Below are positions 45,691 through 64,000 of a stretch of 64,000 bases of DNA, piece after piece. The position numbers were made by a program, and so were the translations under genes. The stretch is from Ceratotherium simum simum (lineage: Eukaryota; Chordata; Mammalia; Perissodactyla; Rhinocerotidae), in assembly GCF_000283155.1 (NCBI RefSeq), contig NW_004454225.1:1076005-1140004 (forward strand). The letters run 5' to 3'. The notes beneath the pieces were generated by a model. That model did no database searches and had not been told where the DNA came from. It saw nothing but the letters and a program-made list of their open reading frames with translations. The stretch's first letter is position 1. Every line of letters starts with the position of its first letter.

Positions 45691-45870
45691 TGGCAGAGAG
45701 AGACACATGGTAGGGGCTCAAGGCGAATGAATGAATCAATGAATCAATGTCAATCACAGGGAGCCCAAACATTATTGAGTCTAACCTGACAAGCTGTCAG
45801 CCAGCTTCCACTTACACACTTCCAGTGACAGGGAGCTCACTACTATCACAGGCAAAATAGTTTTTGTTTT
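45691..45870 (+). repeat. L2 3' tail, then L3/CR1-like fragment
   Basis: 'ggtaggggctcaaggcgaatgaatgaatcaatg' (L2 end), then 'cttccacttacacacttccagtgacagggagctcactac', which matches the pattern at 51470-51510 and suits an L3/CR1 LINE. Confidence 0.5.
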
Positions 45871-46079
45871 AGATTATCTTATGATGAGTCAGATTCTCCA
45901 CCTCCTGGGCTTCCCCATCAGCCCCAGTCTGCCTGCAGGTGGGACCCAGAACACAGTTAGAACATTTTTTATGGGATGGTACCCAAGTCTTTGCAGGCAA
46001 GGGAAAGCACAGAACCCCACAGCCAGACCTTGGAGGCCACACATCTCCTGGTCATCTTCTCGGGTTTCAGATGTGGTTC

Positions 46080-46200
46080 TGGCCAGAGAGGGGCTGTGAC
46101 TTGCCCAAGGCCACACAGCTGGCTAAGGGCTGAGCGAAGATCAGACCCCGGATCCAACTTTGAGCCGAGTTCCTTCTAAATCCCACAGCCCCTCCGGGAC
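46080..46200 (-). repeat. MIR fragment
   Basis: 'gaggggctgtgacttgcccaaggccacacagctggctaagggctgagcgaagatcagacccc'. Confidence 0.75.
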
Positions 46201-46448
46201 CTCCTCTAGCCTTCCCCACAGTGGGTACCACCCCCCCGCCCCCTAAGCCAGTCCCACCCCACGATGCTGAGGATCTGCTTCCTTTATGGAGACCCTCAGG
46301 CTGGAGAGAGGCATCTCTTGTCACCACCAGCGACAGGCACAGGGCTGGGACCTGGGGTCTGGGCGTCAGGAGCTGCTGCAGGACCAGGACCTAAGAGTGG
46401 GCTGACTCTTACCCGCCCCAGACAGAGGCCTCCCCCAGAGCAGTTGGC

Positions 46449-46500
46449 CCGTGTGTGTGCGCACGCATGTGTGAGCGTGTGTGTGTGCACGAGTGTGCGC
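46449..46500. repeat. Imperfect (GT)n
   Basis: Alternating G-T/G-C run (GTGTGTGTGCGCACGCATGTGTG...) just downstream of the PDGFB 3' end. Confidence 0.75.
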
Positions 46501-46599
46501 CTGGGCCTCCAAGAGCGAGAGGAACACGTAGCAAGCTGTTGGCAAATCCTGCCAAGGCGGAAAGGGTAACTGTCACGCACGATGCCAACAGACAGACCT

Positions 46600-46700
46600 C
46601 CGGGGACTCATTTGGTTTTGTTGTGTGGTTATTTTTTTTACAACTTTAAATACGGAATATAAATAAATTTTACATTTAAAAAATAAAAGGAAAGCCCCCA
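46600..46700 (-). terminator. PDGFB: PDGFB 3' end / polyadenylation region
   Basis: The transcript is expected to end near 46609, by alignment from memory to the human mRNA end (...CAAAACCAAATG). No AATAAA or ATTAAA is present on the minus strand in the last ~100 bases. The region instead has an AT-rich tract with TTTAAA and an A8 run. Cleavage presumably relies on a variant signal. The exact cleavage base is inferred. Confidence 0.55.
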
Positions 46701-48196
46701 AAAATATAATCACCGACTTTACAAACTGAAGGAAGCAGATTTTGGAGAGGGGGGAAGGGGAAAGCGCAGTGGAAGGTGGGGAAGGAGGCGGGAGTCAGAC
46801 CCCACCCCTAGGGGGCCCCGGGGTCTTCTTCCCTCACTCCCCCACTCCCAGCCCATGAGCTGGTTTCCTGCGAGGAGCCACCAGAGGTGGAAGTCAAAAA
46901 GATCCAAGATGGGGGAGTGTGCAGGTGGGGAGCAAGGGCGGCCCCCTCCCTTGGAGACCTTCTCTTGGGTTTTTCAAACCTGCCTGGAAGGCAGACGGCT
47001 CCAGCTGAGGACTCAGGGAAACGGAGGCCAGATGGACAACACTGTGCCTCCCCCGCCAACAAGGGCACACTCCCGTCCGACCACTCCAAGCCATGGGCTG
47101 GGTCAGGGGCACGGCCAGTCCCCATGGAGCCTTTGTGTCAATTAGGGAAAGGATTCCTTTCCTCAAGACATGTTACCTCCATCAGCCAGGAAACTGTCAC
47201 AATAAATATACAAATTGGCCACGTCTATGGTGTGAATGGTGCTCCCTGCATGCAGTGCCCTTGTGCAGTGCACACCCTGCACAACCTTACGTGGCAGTCT
47301 TGGCTGGGCTGGGATACGATGGGCAGGCCCCCTGCTGCCCTGGCCCCTGGTCTTCTGCCCTATGGAGCAGTGACTGGGGTTATTTGGGGCCTCAATAAGG
47401 GGTCCAAGAGCCCCTTGGTGGAGCAGACTGAGGGCCAAGAGGAAGATGCAGGGGAGAGGTAGAGAGATGAAACAGAGACGGAAGTGAAGGGGAGTGGTGG
47501 AGGCGGCGGGTGCCCAGGTCACCATCTACGTCCACCTCCAGAGCAAACTTCAACTCTGACCCATCTGAGAGGGCACTCGGCTGCCTGGCGCCCTGGCCAC
47601 GCACACCCGGAGGAGTCCACATCTTCAAAGATTTCATACGTATAAAATGAAAGGGAGCCACTGTGAGCAGAGGGGACCACGCAGAGGGGACCAGGCCCGG
47701 GCACCGCAGGAGGGGTTTCTCCAGTCTGTGCTCTGCCACGTGGTCTCAGCCGCAGGAGTACAAGGTGCCCAGGCCTGCCTGGGGGTGTTCCCTTCAGAGC
47801 TGGCTGGGGCTCCGGGGCCGGGCAGGCCATGCCTAGAGGTCCTCAGGGCCACGTGCAGGGTCTCAGGCCTGTCCACAGAGCTCGGGTGTGGCCCAGGCCG
47901 GGCGCTGGGGAAGAGAGCCCCATTCCCCAAACGGCGAAGCCATCAGTCTCTCCTGTGCTCTCATCTCGGGTTCTCGGGGCTGGGGGGCAGACAGCGACGG
48001 AGTCCGGGTCTTTTGTTTCCTCCTCGAGCTTCCGGGCAAGACACTGGAGGCCGCTGAGGGGAGAGCCGCTGGCGGAGGGGCGGGGGAAGCACCATTGGCC
48101 GTCCGAATCAGGCATCGAGACAGACGGACGAGGGGACAATATTATCACTCCAAGGACCCCATGGGGGCGATACAGCAAATACCATATTAAATAACC
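46609..48196 (-). other. PDGFB: PDGFB exon 7, 3' untranslated region
   Basis: The non-coding last exon. The acceptor (GGCCTACAG) precedes a start GGTTATTTAATATGGTATTT, which I recognise from the human PDGFB mRNA. The AT-rich end (46610-46740) also matches the human mRNA 3' end. Length is about 1.6 kb, as in human. It holds an AU-rich nonamer TTATTTATA (46658-46666 on the minus strand), a type of element linked to mRNA turnover. Intron 6 between 48197 and 48563 is only 367 bp. Open frames inside this exon are chance frames. Confidence 0.9.
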
Positions 48197-48563
48197 CTGT
48201 AGGCCAAGCAGAGGACACGGGGGTCAGAGACAGCCTAGGGGCCCATCCCAGGCTCACAAGCCCCCCTTGGGAGGGGCAGGGAGCCAGGGTCGACCAGTGT
48301 CCCTGATTTTCAGCAGGCTCACTCAGGGCTGGGGGAGCTGAGGTTTAGACCTCCCATCCTCTCAGGGCATGCTGGGGTCTCCCAAGCCCCCCCACCTGCC
48401 CCAGGGCAAAACTCAGAAGATAACTGGGTGGAGGGGTCACCTCTCAGAGCCTGGATTTTGTATGGGAAAACGCCTCTCCTCCAGCCCCTCCCACAGCCCA
48501 AGCCACAGGCAGAGAGAAGGAAACGCAGGGCTCCGGGCCTCCGCCTCCCGGCCTGGCGCTCAC

Positions 48564-57580
<9,017 letters not shown>

Positions 57581-57924
57581 CTGCCAGGCAGACACCGGGG
57601 GACCAGGTGAGCTGGGAGGGAGGGCTTTCCAGCCGTGGCCCTCTTCCCCTAACAGACACACCCCCTCCTATGGAAAGTTCCTGAGGGCCCCTCGGCCACG
57701 GGTAAATGGACAGCCAGGCTGGGGCCCGGCGGTGGGGCAGATTCCAGGCCTGACAACCAGAAGCACAAAGGCCTCTAAGACCCAGCTCAGATGCTGCACC
57801 CCCAACCCCGAAACAGGAACCCCAGCTTGCTTTGCATTAGACTTGATGGTGTAATGTCTCCATCACACCACCGGTTCCTGGAGACTCCAACAACATGATT
57901 CCTCGCTGCTTCCCCTCCACACCT

Positions 57925-58110
57925 GACAGCTAACGACAGCCAGCATTCCTCAGGGGAGAAATGATTATCCCCATTTTACAGATGAGAAAACAGAGGCTCA
58001 AACAGGTGACATCCTTTGTCCAAGTCCCAAGCTGATTATCGGCAGAAGCTGCATTCAAACCCAAGCCTTTCTGACGGCAGAGCCTGTACTCCCAGCCTCC
58101 CGGGTACACG
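57925..58110 (-). repeat. MIR (PDGFB intron 1)
   Basis: 'gattatccccattttacagatgagaaaacagaggctcaaacaggtgac...gcattcaaacccaagcctttctg'. Confidence 0.88.
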
Positions 58111-58634
58111 AGGTGTTTAATAAATGCTTGCAGAGTCGGATGGTCTCTGGAGGCCACACATACTAGCGATATCTATTTAGTGTCTCGCTCAAAAGAGGAG
58201 AGAAGGAAACCCTCAGATACGACCGGGAAACCTGAAAGCTTACCCATGCCCCGTGCCCAAACAAACCCTATTTTTAGAGGCTCTCTGGCCTGTTACCAAA
58301 AACACTTGAAACTTAATAAGCACTTTAACAGGCCCCACTCAGAGCCGGCTTCCTCCAGGGAAACCGCAGGTCCCACAATGACATGACAGCAGCCCGATAG
58401 GAAGGTCACAGTCACGTCCCCCACAGTCCGGGGAGACCCGAGGGGCTGATGCCAGAGGTCTTGAGAAAGAGGTGAGGGCACATGAGAGCTGAGAAACACA
58501 ATCCGGACACCCGGTGCCTCGGGGCAAAGAAAGTGTGTAAGATGCTGCTGCAGGTCGGAACTCACTCCCACGCGAACACACACACAGCACACACAAACAC
58601 ACCAGTGGCACGGTCTAGAAGGAGCCCCGGGGAG

Positions 58635-58715
58635 GGTGTCAGCAGACCTGACTTACTCTTGTTGAATCTTGGATTAAACCACTCTGTGCCTCAGTTTCCC
58701 TAGATTAAGAAGGGA
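58635..58715 (+). repeat. MIR fragment (PDGFB intron 1)
   Basis: 'aaaccactctgtgcctcagtttccctagattaag'. Confidence 0.6.
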
Positions 58716-59439
58716 AGAGCTCCTGCTCCCATTGGTTCACTGAACACTCCAAGCACTGGAGTTCCAGGCTTCGCACAGCCTGCCTCCGAGGGAGGAACGC
58801 TGCCCTCTCACTGCCCAATAGGGAGGGAGGTCATCCTGCCTCGCGGCCAGCCCCGGGGGGCTCTCCCCAAAAGCTCCATTAGGAGCCTGGCGATTAATCA
58901 GTCTCCCCCAAAGCTCCATTTCCTCAACACTTATCAGGGCATCTGGGAACACCTCCTCCAGGCATGCCACCATGTCCTGCTCTGGCCACCCAAGTTGGCC
59001 TTGGAGCCCGAGAAGCCAGGGTGAAGGGTGGGCATGACCGCCTTTAAAATGAATTCCTTGAAACCCTCGAGCTCAGCTGCTCCGTTTGAATGTGGAGTTT
59101 ATAATCCAGCCCGGTGTCCAGGGCTGTCAGGAGGTTCGAGACAGGGAAGGTTGGGGGCCGAGCAGAAAGCCTGGTGGGAGTTGGGGTCTTTCCTTCAGGA
59201 TCCCGGCTGCACAGCCGGGAGCCAGGGGTGTATGTGCAAGATGGGGGAGGGGCGTCAGCTTAGCTGCCCCTCACTTTCCTCCCCCACCCCCAAGTGCCCT
59301 GCCTCCTCCAACCCCAGGCGGAGACAGCACCTTCAGTAGTCACCAAATGTGGACCCAGGACCCACCCCATAGAACAGAAGGCATGCGGCTGGTCTCCAGG
59401 TAAGACCATGGCCGGCTGCTCCCCTAGGGGTTTTGTCAA

Positions 59440-59580
59440 CCCCAGAACTGGGCGTGAGAGCTGGAGACCATCCTTGTACCACTACCAACCGCCCCATGAC
59501 CTTAGACTGGTCACTGCCCCTCTCTGGTCCTGGCTTCACCGGTGAATCAAGGGGCTTGAAGAACATTTGATTTGATTCTA
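59440..59580 (+). repeat. MIR-like fragment (PDGFB intron 1)
   Basis: 'ccttgtaccactaccaaccgccccatgaccttagactggtcactgcccctctctggtcctggc'. Confidence 0.5.
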
Positions 59581-60164
59581 ATTCTGCCTGGGAGTGGCAG
59601 GAGAAGCAGCAGAGGAAAGCCAAGGATGGGGGCGCCCCGCAGGTCTCCCTGGCTATTTGTGGAGTAATGATTCAATGAACCACCCCCCGGGAGAGGGGCC
59701 CAAAGGCCCAGTACCAAATGGCCCACAGCACTCATGCCAAGACTTCCTTGCCCACTGGAGAGCTGGCTGCAGCTGCCAGCCGTGGCAGAGTAGACAGACC
59801 CCCAATCAGGCCTGGCAGATGTCTGCGCCTGGGCTGTGAGGCAAAGGAGACGGCGTCTTGTAGAAACACAGACCCTCCAAGGCTGAGCGGGGAAGAGCCC
59901 AGGAGAGAGACTGGGAAGGTGGGAGACACACACGGTAGGTGCTCAGTGAAGACTGATGAAATGCATGAAGAATCCCCCTTCTCCATATGGGGGTTCTCTC
60001 CCAGATGATTCTCCCACCTCCTCTACCAGGAGGGCCTCCTGGGATATCCTCCCCCCCGACCCCAGCAAATTGCCTGTATGAGTCCACTTTATTCTAGGTC
60101 GAGAGGCCATTCCTGCACATGCTCCTGGTAATTTGGTCACTGGATGCCCAGAACTCACTGGGAG

Positions 60165-60395
60165 CCCCCTGGATTTGATAATAATACCACAGCTCACTTG
60201 TATTTAGGGAGGGCTGACTACGAGCCAGACAGAGCTAAACGCTGGACTAACTACCAGTCCCAGAGGCTGGTGCTATTTATCCCCATCTTCCAGAGGAGGA
60301 AACTGAGGCTTAGAAAAATTAAGTAAATGGCCACAGGTCGACACGACTAGCAAGTAGCAGAGCCGAGTCCTTCCCTCTTCCAGCCACGGAGCTTC
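60165..60395 (-). repeat. MIR (PDGFB intron 1)
   Basis: 'tatccccatcttccagaggaggaaactgaggcttagaaaaattaagtaaatggccacaggtc...agtagcagagccgag'. Confidence 0.82.
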
Positions 60396-60469
60396 CACCA
60401 CGGGGCTTCCGGCCTCCCGTCTCCGGCGTCACGTTCAGTTCCTGTTGCCTCTTGACCCCTGTGGCATGT

Positions 60470-60670
60470 CAGAGAGCAGTGGATCTCAACCAGGGGCCCC
60501 CAGGGGACAGTGGCCACGGCTGGAGGCGTTTTCAGTGGTCACAACTAGCGAGGTGCTGCTGGTATCTAGGAGGCGGAGGCTGGTGCTGCTGCTAAACATC
60601 CTGCTACACACAGGACAGCCTTCCACAGTTGAGAATTATCTGGCCCACAATGTCAATAGTGCAGAGGATG
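60470..60670 (+). mobile_element. MER20 (hAT-Charlie) in PDGFB intron 1
   Basis: A nearly complete copy: 'gcagtggatctcaaccaggggccccc', 'tggtatctaggaggcggaggctggtgctgctgctaaacatcctgctacacacaggacagcc', 'gagaattatctggcccacaatgtcaatagtgc' follow MER20 in order. MER20 is known as a source of hormone-responsive enhancers in endometrial cells of placental mammals; activity of this copy is untested. Confidence 0.88.
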
Positions 60671-60679
60671 AGGAACTCG

Positions 60680-60870
60680 GTGGTAGACGAAGGAGCAAGG
60701 GCTTCCGCTGCCAAGGAAACCTGGATTCCTGGAGTAAGTCTTTGAACAATCTAAAATCTCTACTTCTTTATCTTGTAAATGGTGCTAATAATACCTCACC
60801 TGGGGTTACGGGGAGGGGTAACTGCACCCAGCAGAGCAGCCGGCAAATAACGGTGACTTAACTGAGCTGT
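60680..60870 (+). repeat. MIR (PDGFB intron 1)
   Basis: 'agcaagggcttccgctgccaaggaaacctggattcctggagtaagtctttgaacaatctaaaatctctacttctttatcttgtaaatgg'. Confidence 0.55.
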
Positions 60871-62029
60871 CCCTGTGGTTGTCACTCACTCCTTCAGTCT
60901 GGCTCCTTTGAGGGCAGCATCGAGCAGCACACATGCCCAGGCCAGCAGTGCAGGACATTTTTGAGGATGACAATGGGTGAGTGGAGAGCTGCCTGCCCAT
61001 GGAAGAATGTCTGGCTTTCCATTATCCCCTGTGCTGGGCCCCAGGAAACAGCCCCCTAGCTCGATGCTGGCACTGCCTGGGGCTGCGTGGGCTGGCAGGT
61101 CCCTTCCGGGTGGGGGGTGGGTGAGGGATGGGGAATTCAGCCTGTAGTCAGCTCCAGGATGCAATGCCCTGGGGGAGACTCATGGGCACCTGCCTGGGGT
61201 CAGAGGCTCCTCTTGGGGTGGGAGGGTGAGCAGCCTGGAGCCCCGTTTTCCTGGTTCTAGAAGCTTCCTTAGCTGGGCAGCTCCCCTCAGAGAATCCCGT
61301 AAGATTCTCCCACCTCCTCCACCCGGAGCTGCTCGGGAAAGGAGGCCTGGCACCCTGAGGAACATGCCCCGGATCTGAGGCCTGGGTTCCTGGCAGGGCA
61401 AGGGTGTGGCAAGAAGGCAGCTGGGGCGAAGCCAGCCTACCAGGCCAAGGCAAACAGCCTCCTCCCCCACCCCACCCCCACTGCCAGCTGCAGGAGGTAG
61501 GAAGCGCACGAGCCAGCGTGAGGCCAGGTGAATTACCTGCTCCTGACCAGGCTGGCAGATCAAAGGGGCTCGGACCCCACCCTCCGCCTGGGCCCCGGAG
61601 CACACATAGCTACACACTCCCCAGCCCACCTGCCGTTCCGCTGAGGGAGATGACACAGGCTCGGCCCAAGCAACCAGGGGCGTTGTCAGCGGCTGGCAGA
61701 GGGAGAGGCCGAGCAGGCCTCCGAGCACCCGCCAGCCTGACAGTCTCAGGCCTGACTTAGACTCAGTGCCAAGCCAAGCCCTTGGAAGAAGTCTTCTCTG
61801 GGCAGACCACAGAAGCCTTTTAGAATCAGACTTTCCCACCTAGATTGCCCTTCCTTATTGCTTCTGGGACCCTCCCACTCCCCCTCCTCTTCTTAATGTT
61901 AGCCCAGCCCCCAGTGGGCTCCCCACCTCTCAAGCAGAAAAAATGATAGAACAGGAGAGGGGCCAGTGCAGCAATTACAATCCTGGCCCCCCACGCAATC
62001 ACTGCCCCACCCCACCCCCGTCTTAACTC

Positions 62030-62095
62030 CCAGCACGGGGCAGGGCCCAGGAATCTGCATTTTCAAGAGGCCCAGTCATTCTGCTGCTCTCGGGG
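62030..62095 (+). mobile_element. MER5A-like fragment (PDGFB intron 1)
   Basis: 'gggcccaggaatctgcattttcaagaggcccagtcattctg' resembles the 3' half of MER5A. Confidence 0.5.
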
Positions 62096-62379
62096 AAGGC
62101 TGTACTCACACAACCTGCTCATTCTCTTAGGTGGCGGAAACTGAGACCCAGCTCAAGATACACAGAACCTTTGCAACTGGATTTTCCTCCTGTTCCTTCC
62201 CTTCCAACCTGTCCAATCTTGACAGTCCAAGTCCCAAGACACGGAAGACAAGACACGCTTGTCTCTCAAGGCGGGGGGTCCTCGAAGGCGGATGCCTGTC
62301 GGCGGGCAGTGTAGCCACACTGGGCTACCCTCAGAGTGAGGATTAACTGAGGCCATGTTTATAAAGCACTTAGCAAGCA

Positions 62380-62560
62380 CCAGACACACATCTGCTCATT
62401 CCCTGCCCCCCAGGGCTCACTACCCTTTCTGCAAATATTTCAGGGTCCCCACCATGCAGCAGGCACCACTCTAAGCACGGGAGACAGTGGGGACCAAGAC
62501 AAAAGCTCTCTCGTGGAGTCTACACTCCGGTCAGGAAGAGCAGATAATAACTAAATAAAC
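62380..62560 (-). repeat. L2 3' end (PDGFB intron 1)
   Basis: 'gcaaatatttcagggtccccaccatgcagcaggcaccactctaagcacgggagacagtggggaccaagacaaaagctctc'. Confidence 0.75.
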
Positions 62561-62685
62561 CAGAAAATGAAAACAGCTGTTCTAGAAGGGACATTTCAAT
62601 GGGGGGTGAGGGAAGACTTTGAGAGGGACTTATGAGGCCCACGGCAAACATCTCTTTACCACGCCTGCTGAATCAATCTCTCTCG

Positions 62686-62690
<5 letters not shown>

Positions 62691-62732
<42 letters not shown>
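62691..62732. repeat. (AC)21 microsatellite (PDGFB intron 1)
   Basis: Forty-two uninterrupted bases of AC, a likely polymorphic marker inside PDGFB. Confidence 0.97.
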
Positions 62733-62736
<4 letters not shown>

Positions 62737-63779
62737 CTCCTGGGTCTTGCAGCAAAGCCTCCAAATTCTGATTGATCCTAACTTGCACACACTTCCAGGA
62801 CTGGGAGAGTCCAGCAGGTGGGTCTCCCACCGCCTAAGGCCATCAGCAAACCACAAGGAACCATCTGGGTGGTGAAGGCCTGCAGGGCTCCTTCACTCCT
62901 TCCCCGGCAGAAGGGTGCTGAGGCCGGAGGCGTCACATGACAGCGGGAGTCACCCTCCAGGAAGCCAGCTCAGCTGATGGAGATGGGACCTCATAGGCCT
63001 CAGAGCTCCCACCCCTCCTTCCCAGCTGCTGAAGCCTCCACCTGAGGCTCAGTCCAAGCAGGCCCGGGACACGGCCAGCCCGAAGCCCACCTCCACCAGC
63101 AAGCCCTCCCAGAGTCTCCCTTCCTGGACTGGCCCCCATGTCGGCAGGTCTTCCCTTTAGGTCTCCTCCCTCAGCCACCTGAGGCTTACTCAGGCCTAGC
63201 AGGAAAGTGCTTCGTAAACTGCAAAGCACCACACAATCGTGGGTCCTGAGGGCTATGCGTTCAAGGATGCTGTGATTAAAGGGAGGAGAAGGCACCAGCT
63301 TCTGTGCCACAGCCTCCTCCCTAGACGCACATACCCATGAGACTTGTGGAAGAGGAGGAGAAGGTGCTGGCTGAAGCTGGAAATGGTGAGGGCAGGCCTG
63401 GGACAGCCTCATCCAGCTGTCACTCGGTCTCCCCTGAGCATGCCGGGATCAGCAAAGAAGCCAGAACAGTCGGGGGTGGGAGCCCCTCAGCGGCTCGGGG
63501 TCCTCCAGTCTTGGAGGTTCAAAGAAGGGCTCATTTGAAGACAGAAATGCTCTGGACATCACAGCGCCCCCCAGGGCACATCACCACCGCTTTCGGCCAC
63601 ACGGGGGTGGCTGGAAAAAGCAATCACAGAGGGTAATGCTGGAGGGGCGTGGAGCTGACCTGACCAGGCAAAAAAAAGGGGGTTCCGTCGAGCCGGGACC
63701 TGATGGGAGGGCTCCGGTTCCCCTTCCCTCATGAGACCCAGGAAGGAAATGGGGTCACTACAGAGGTGATGAGGTTCCA

Positions 63780-64000
63780 GGACCCACCTGTTGCGCGGGG
63801 GCGGGCACCTGGCGCTGGGTGTAGAGGGACCGTGCGTGCCCGTATGCGTGCGTGGGTGTGCGCGCACGTGTGCTCAGGCCGCGTGTGCGGGGGCCATGGC
63901 GTGCATGTGTGTGCGGTGCGCGCGCGTGTGCCCCGCATGTGCACGGGCGTGGCGGCGGCGAGCGCGCGACCCGGCCGCGGTAGTGCGTGCCCGTCGCTTT
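63780..64000 (-). promoter_or_regulatory. CpG-rich edge, probable start of the PDGFB promoter island
   Basis: CpG dinucleotides become very dense here (GCGCGCACGTGTG, GCGCGCGTGTG, GGCGGCGGCGAGCGCGCGACC), unlike the rest of the window. Known mammalian PDGFB has a GC-rich first exon with a long 5'UTR, and this lies where exon 1 should be approached. Much of the tract alternates purine and pyrimidine. Calling it an island edge is inference, as the window stops here. Confidence 0.55.

Larger units (their letters stand above)
57581..64000 (-). other. PDGFB: PDGFB intron 1 (3' part; continues beyond window)
   Basis: At least 6.4 kb of intron 1 lies between the exon 2 acceptor and the window edge. 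No frame encodes the expected signal peptide, so exon 1 lies beyond 64000. The intron carries MIR, MER20, MER5A-like and L2 fragments, a (CA)21 repeat and a CpG-rich end. Stretches 61000-62000 and 62740-63780 are GC-rich with no feature I recognise. Confidence 0.85.

Noticed and set aside
63800..64000. PDGFB exon 1 inside the window
   Set aside because: No minus-strand frame gives the expected signal peptide and no matching donor is seen, so exon 1 is beyond the edge.

Overview
This is mammalian nuclear DNA, and it reads as perissodactyl (horse, rhinoceros or tapir). Two copies of a tRNA-derived SINE of the equine ERE type lie at 5613-5870 and 43654-43892. They sit among old L1, L2, MIR, hAT-Charlie and ERVL-MaLR remnants. 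Nothing prokaryotic is present, and open frames in the list of possible ORFs are almost all chance frames in GC-rich or repeat DNA.

The only protein-coding gene I can support is PDGFB (platelet-derived growth factor B chain), on the minus strand. Exons 2 to 7 are inside the window: exon 2 57484-57580, exon 3 55106-55195, exon 4 53698-53903, exon 5 52192-52336, exon 6 48564-48714 (stop codon 48590-48592), and the 3'UTR exon 7 about 46609-48196. All junctions are GT-AG and every phase joins. Exons 2-6 encode residues 22-241 of a 241-residue precursor, assuming the usual 21-residue exon 1. Exon 1 (signal peptide and 5'UTR) is not seen. It should lie just beyond 64000, because the last ~220 bases become extremely CpG-rich, as at the edge of a promoter island.

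Layout: 1-6360 is nested old LINE DNA (an L1 interrupted by a hAT element, a HAL1/L1 ORF1-like piece interrupted by another repeat, and an antisense L1 interrupted by a SINE). 6690-7440 is an endogenous-retrovirus LTR. 7440-25400 is GC-rich intergenic DNA with many MIR and L2 fragments, L1 3' ends and a MaLR LTR. 25478-31590 is a nearly full-length, dead L1. 31590-46600 is more repeat-bearing intergenic DNA, with microsatellites, an (ATGG)n satellite and an unassigned stretch at 41180-42860. 46609-64000 is PDGFB and its introns.

In human, the flank downstream of PDGFB is a long gene-free interval before CBX7. The 46.6 kb seen here without a supportable gene fits that. I found no new biological system. 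The observations most worth checking are a His at residue 138 of PDGF-B, possible regulatory clusters (12.85-12.93 kb, a mirrored AP-1 pair at 34.03 kb, an E-box/TEAD-like cluster in intron 2 at 56.95-57.04 kb), a MER20 element in intron 1, the lack of a canonical poly(A) signal, and local duplications at 16.8 kb and 33.7/34.1 kb. Repeat family names come from recalled consensus sequences, not from a search.
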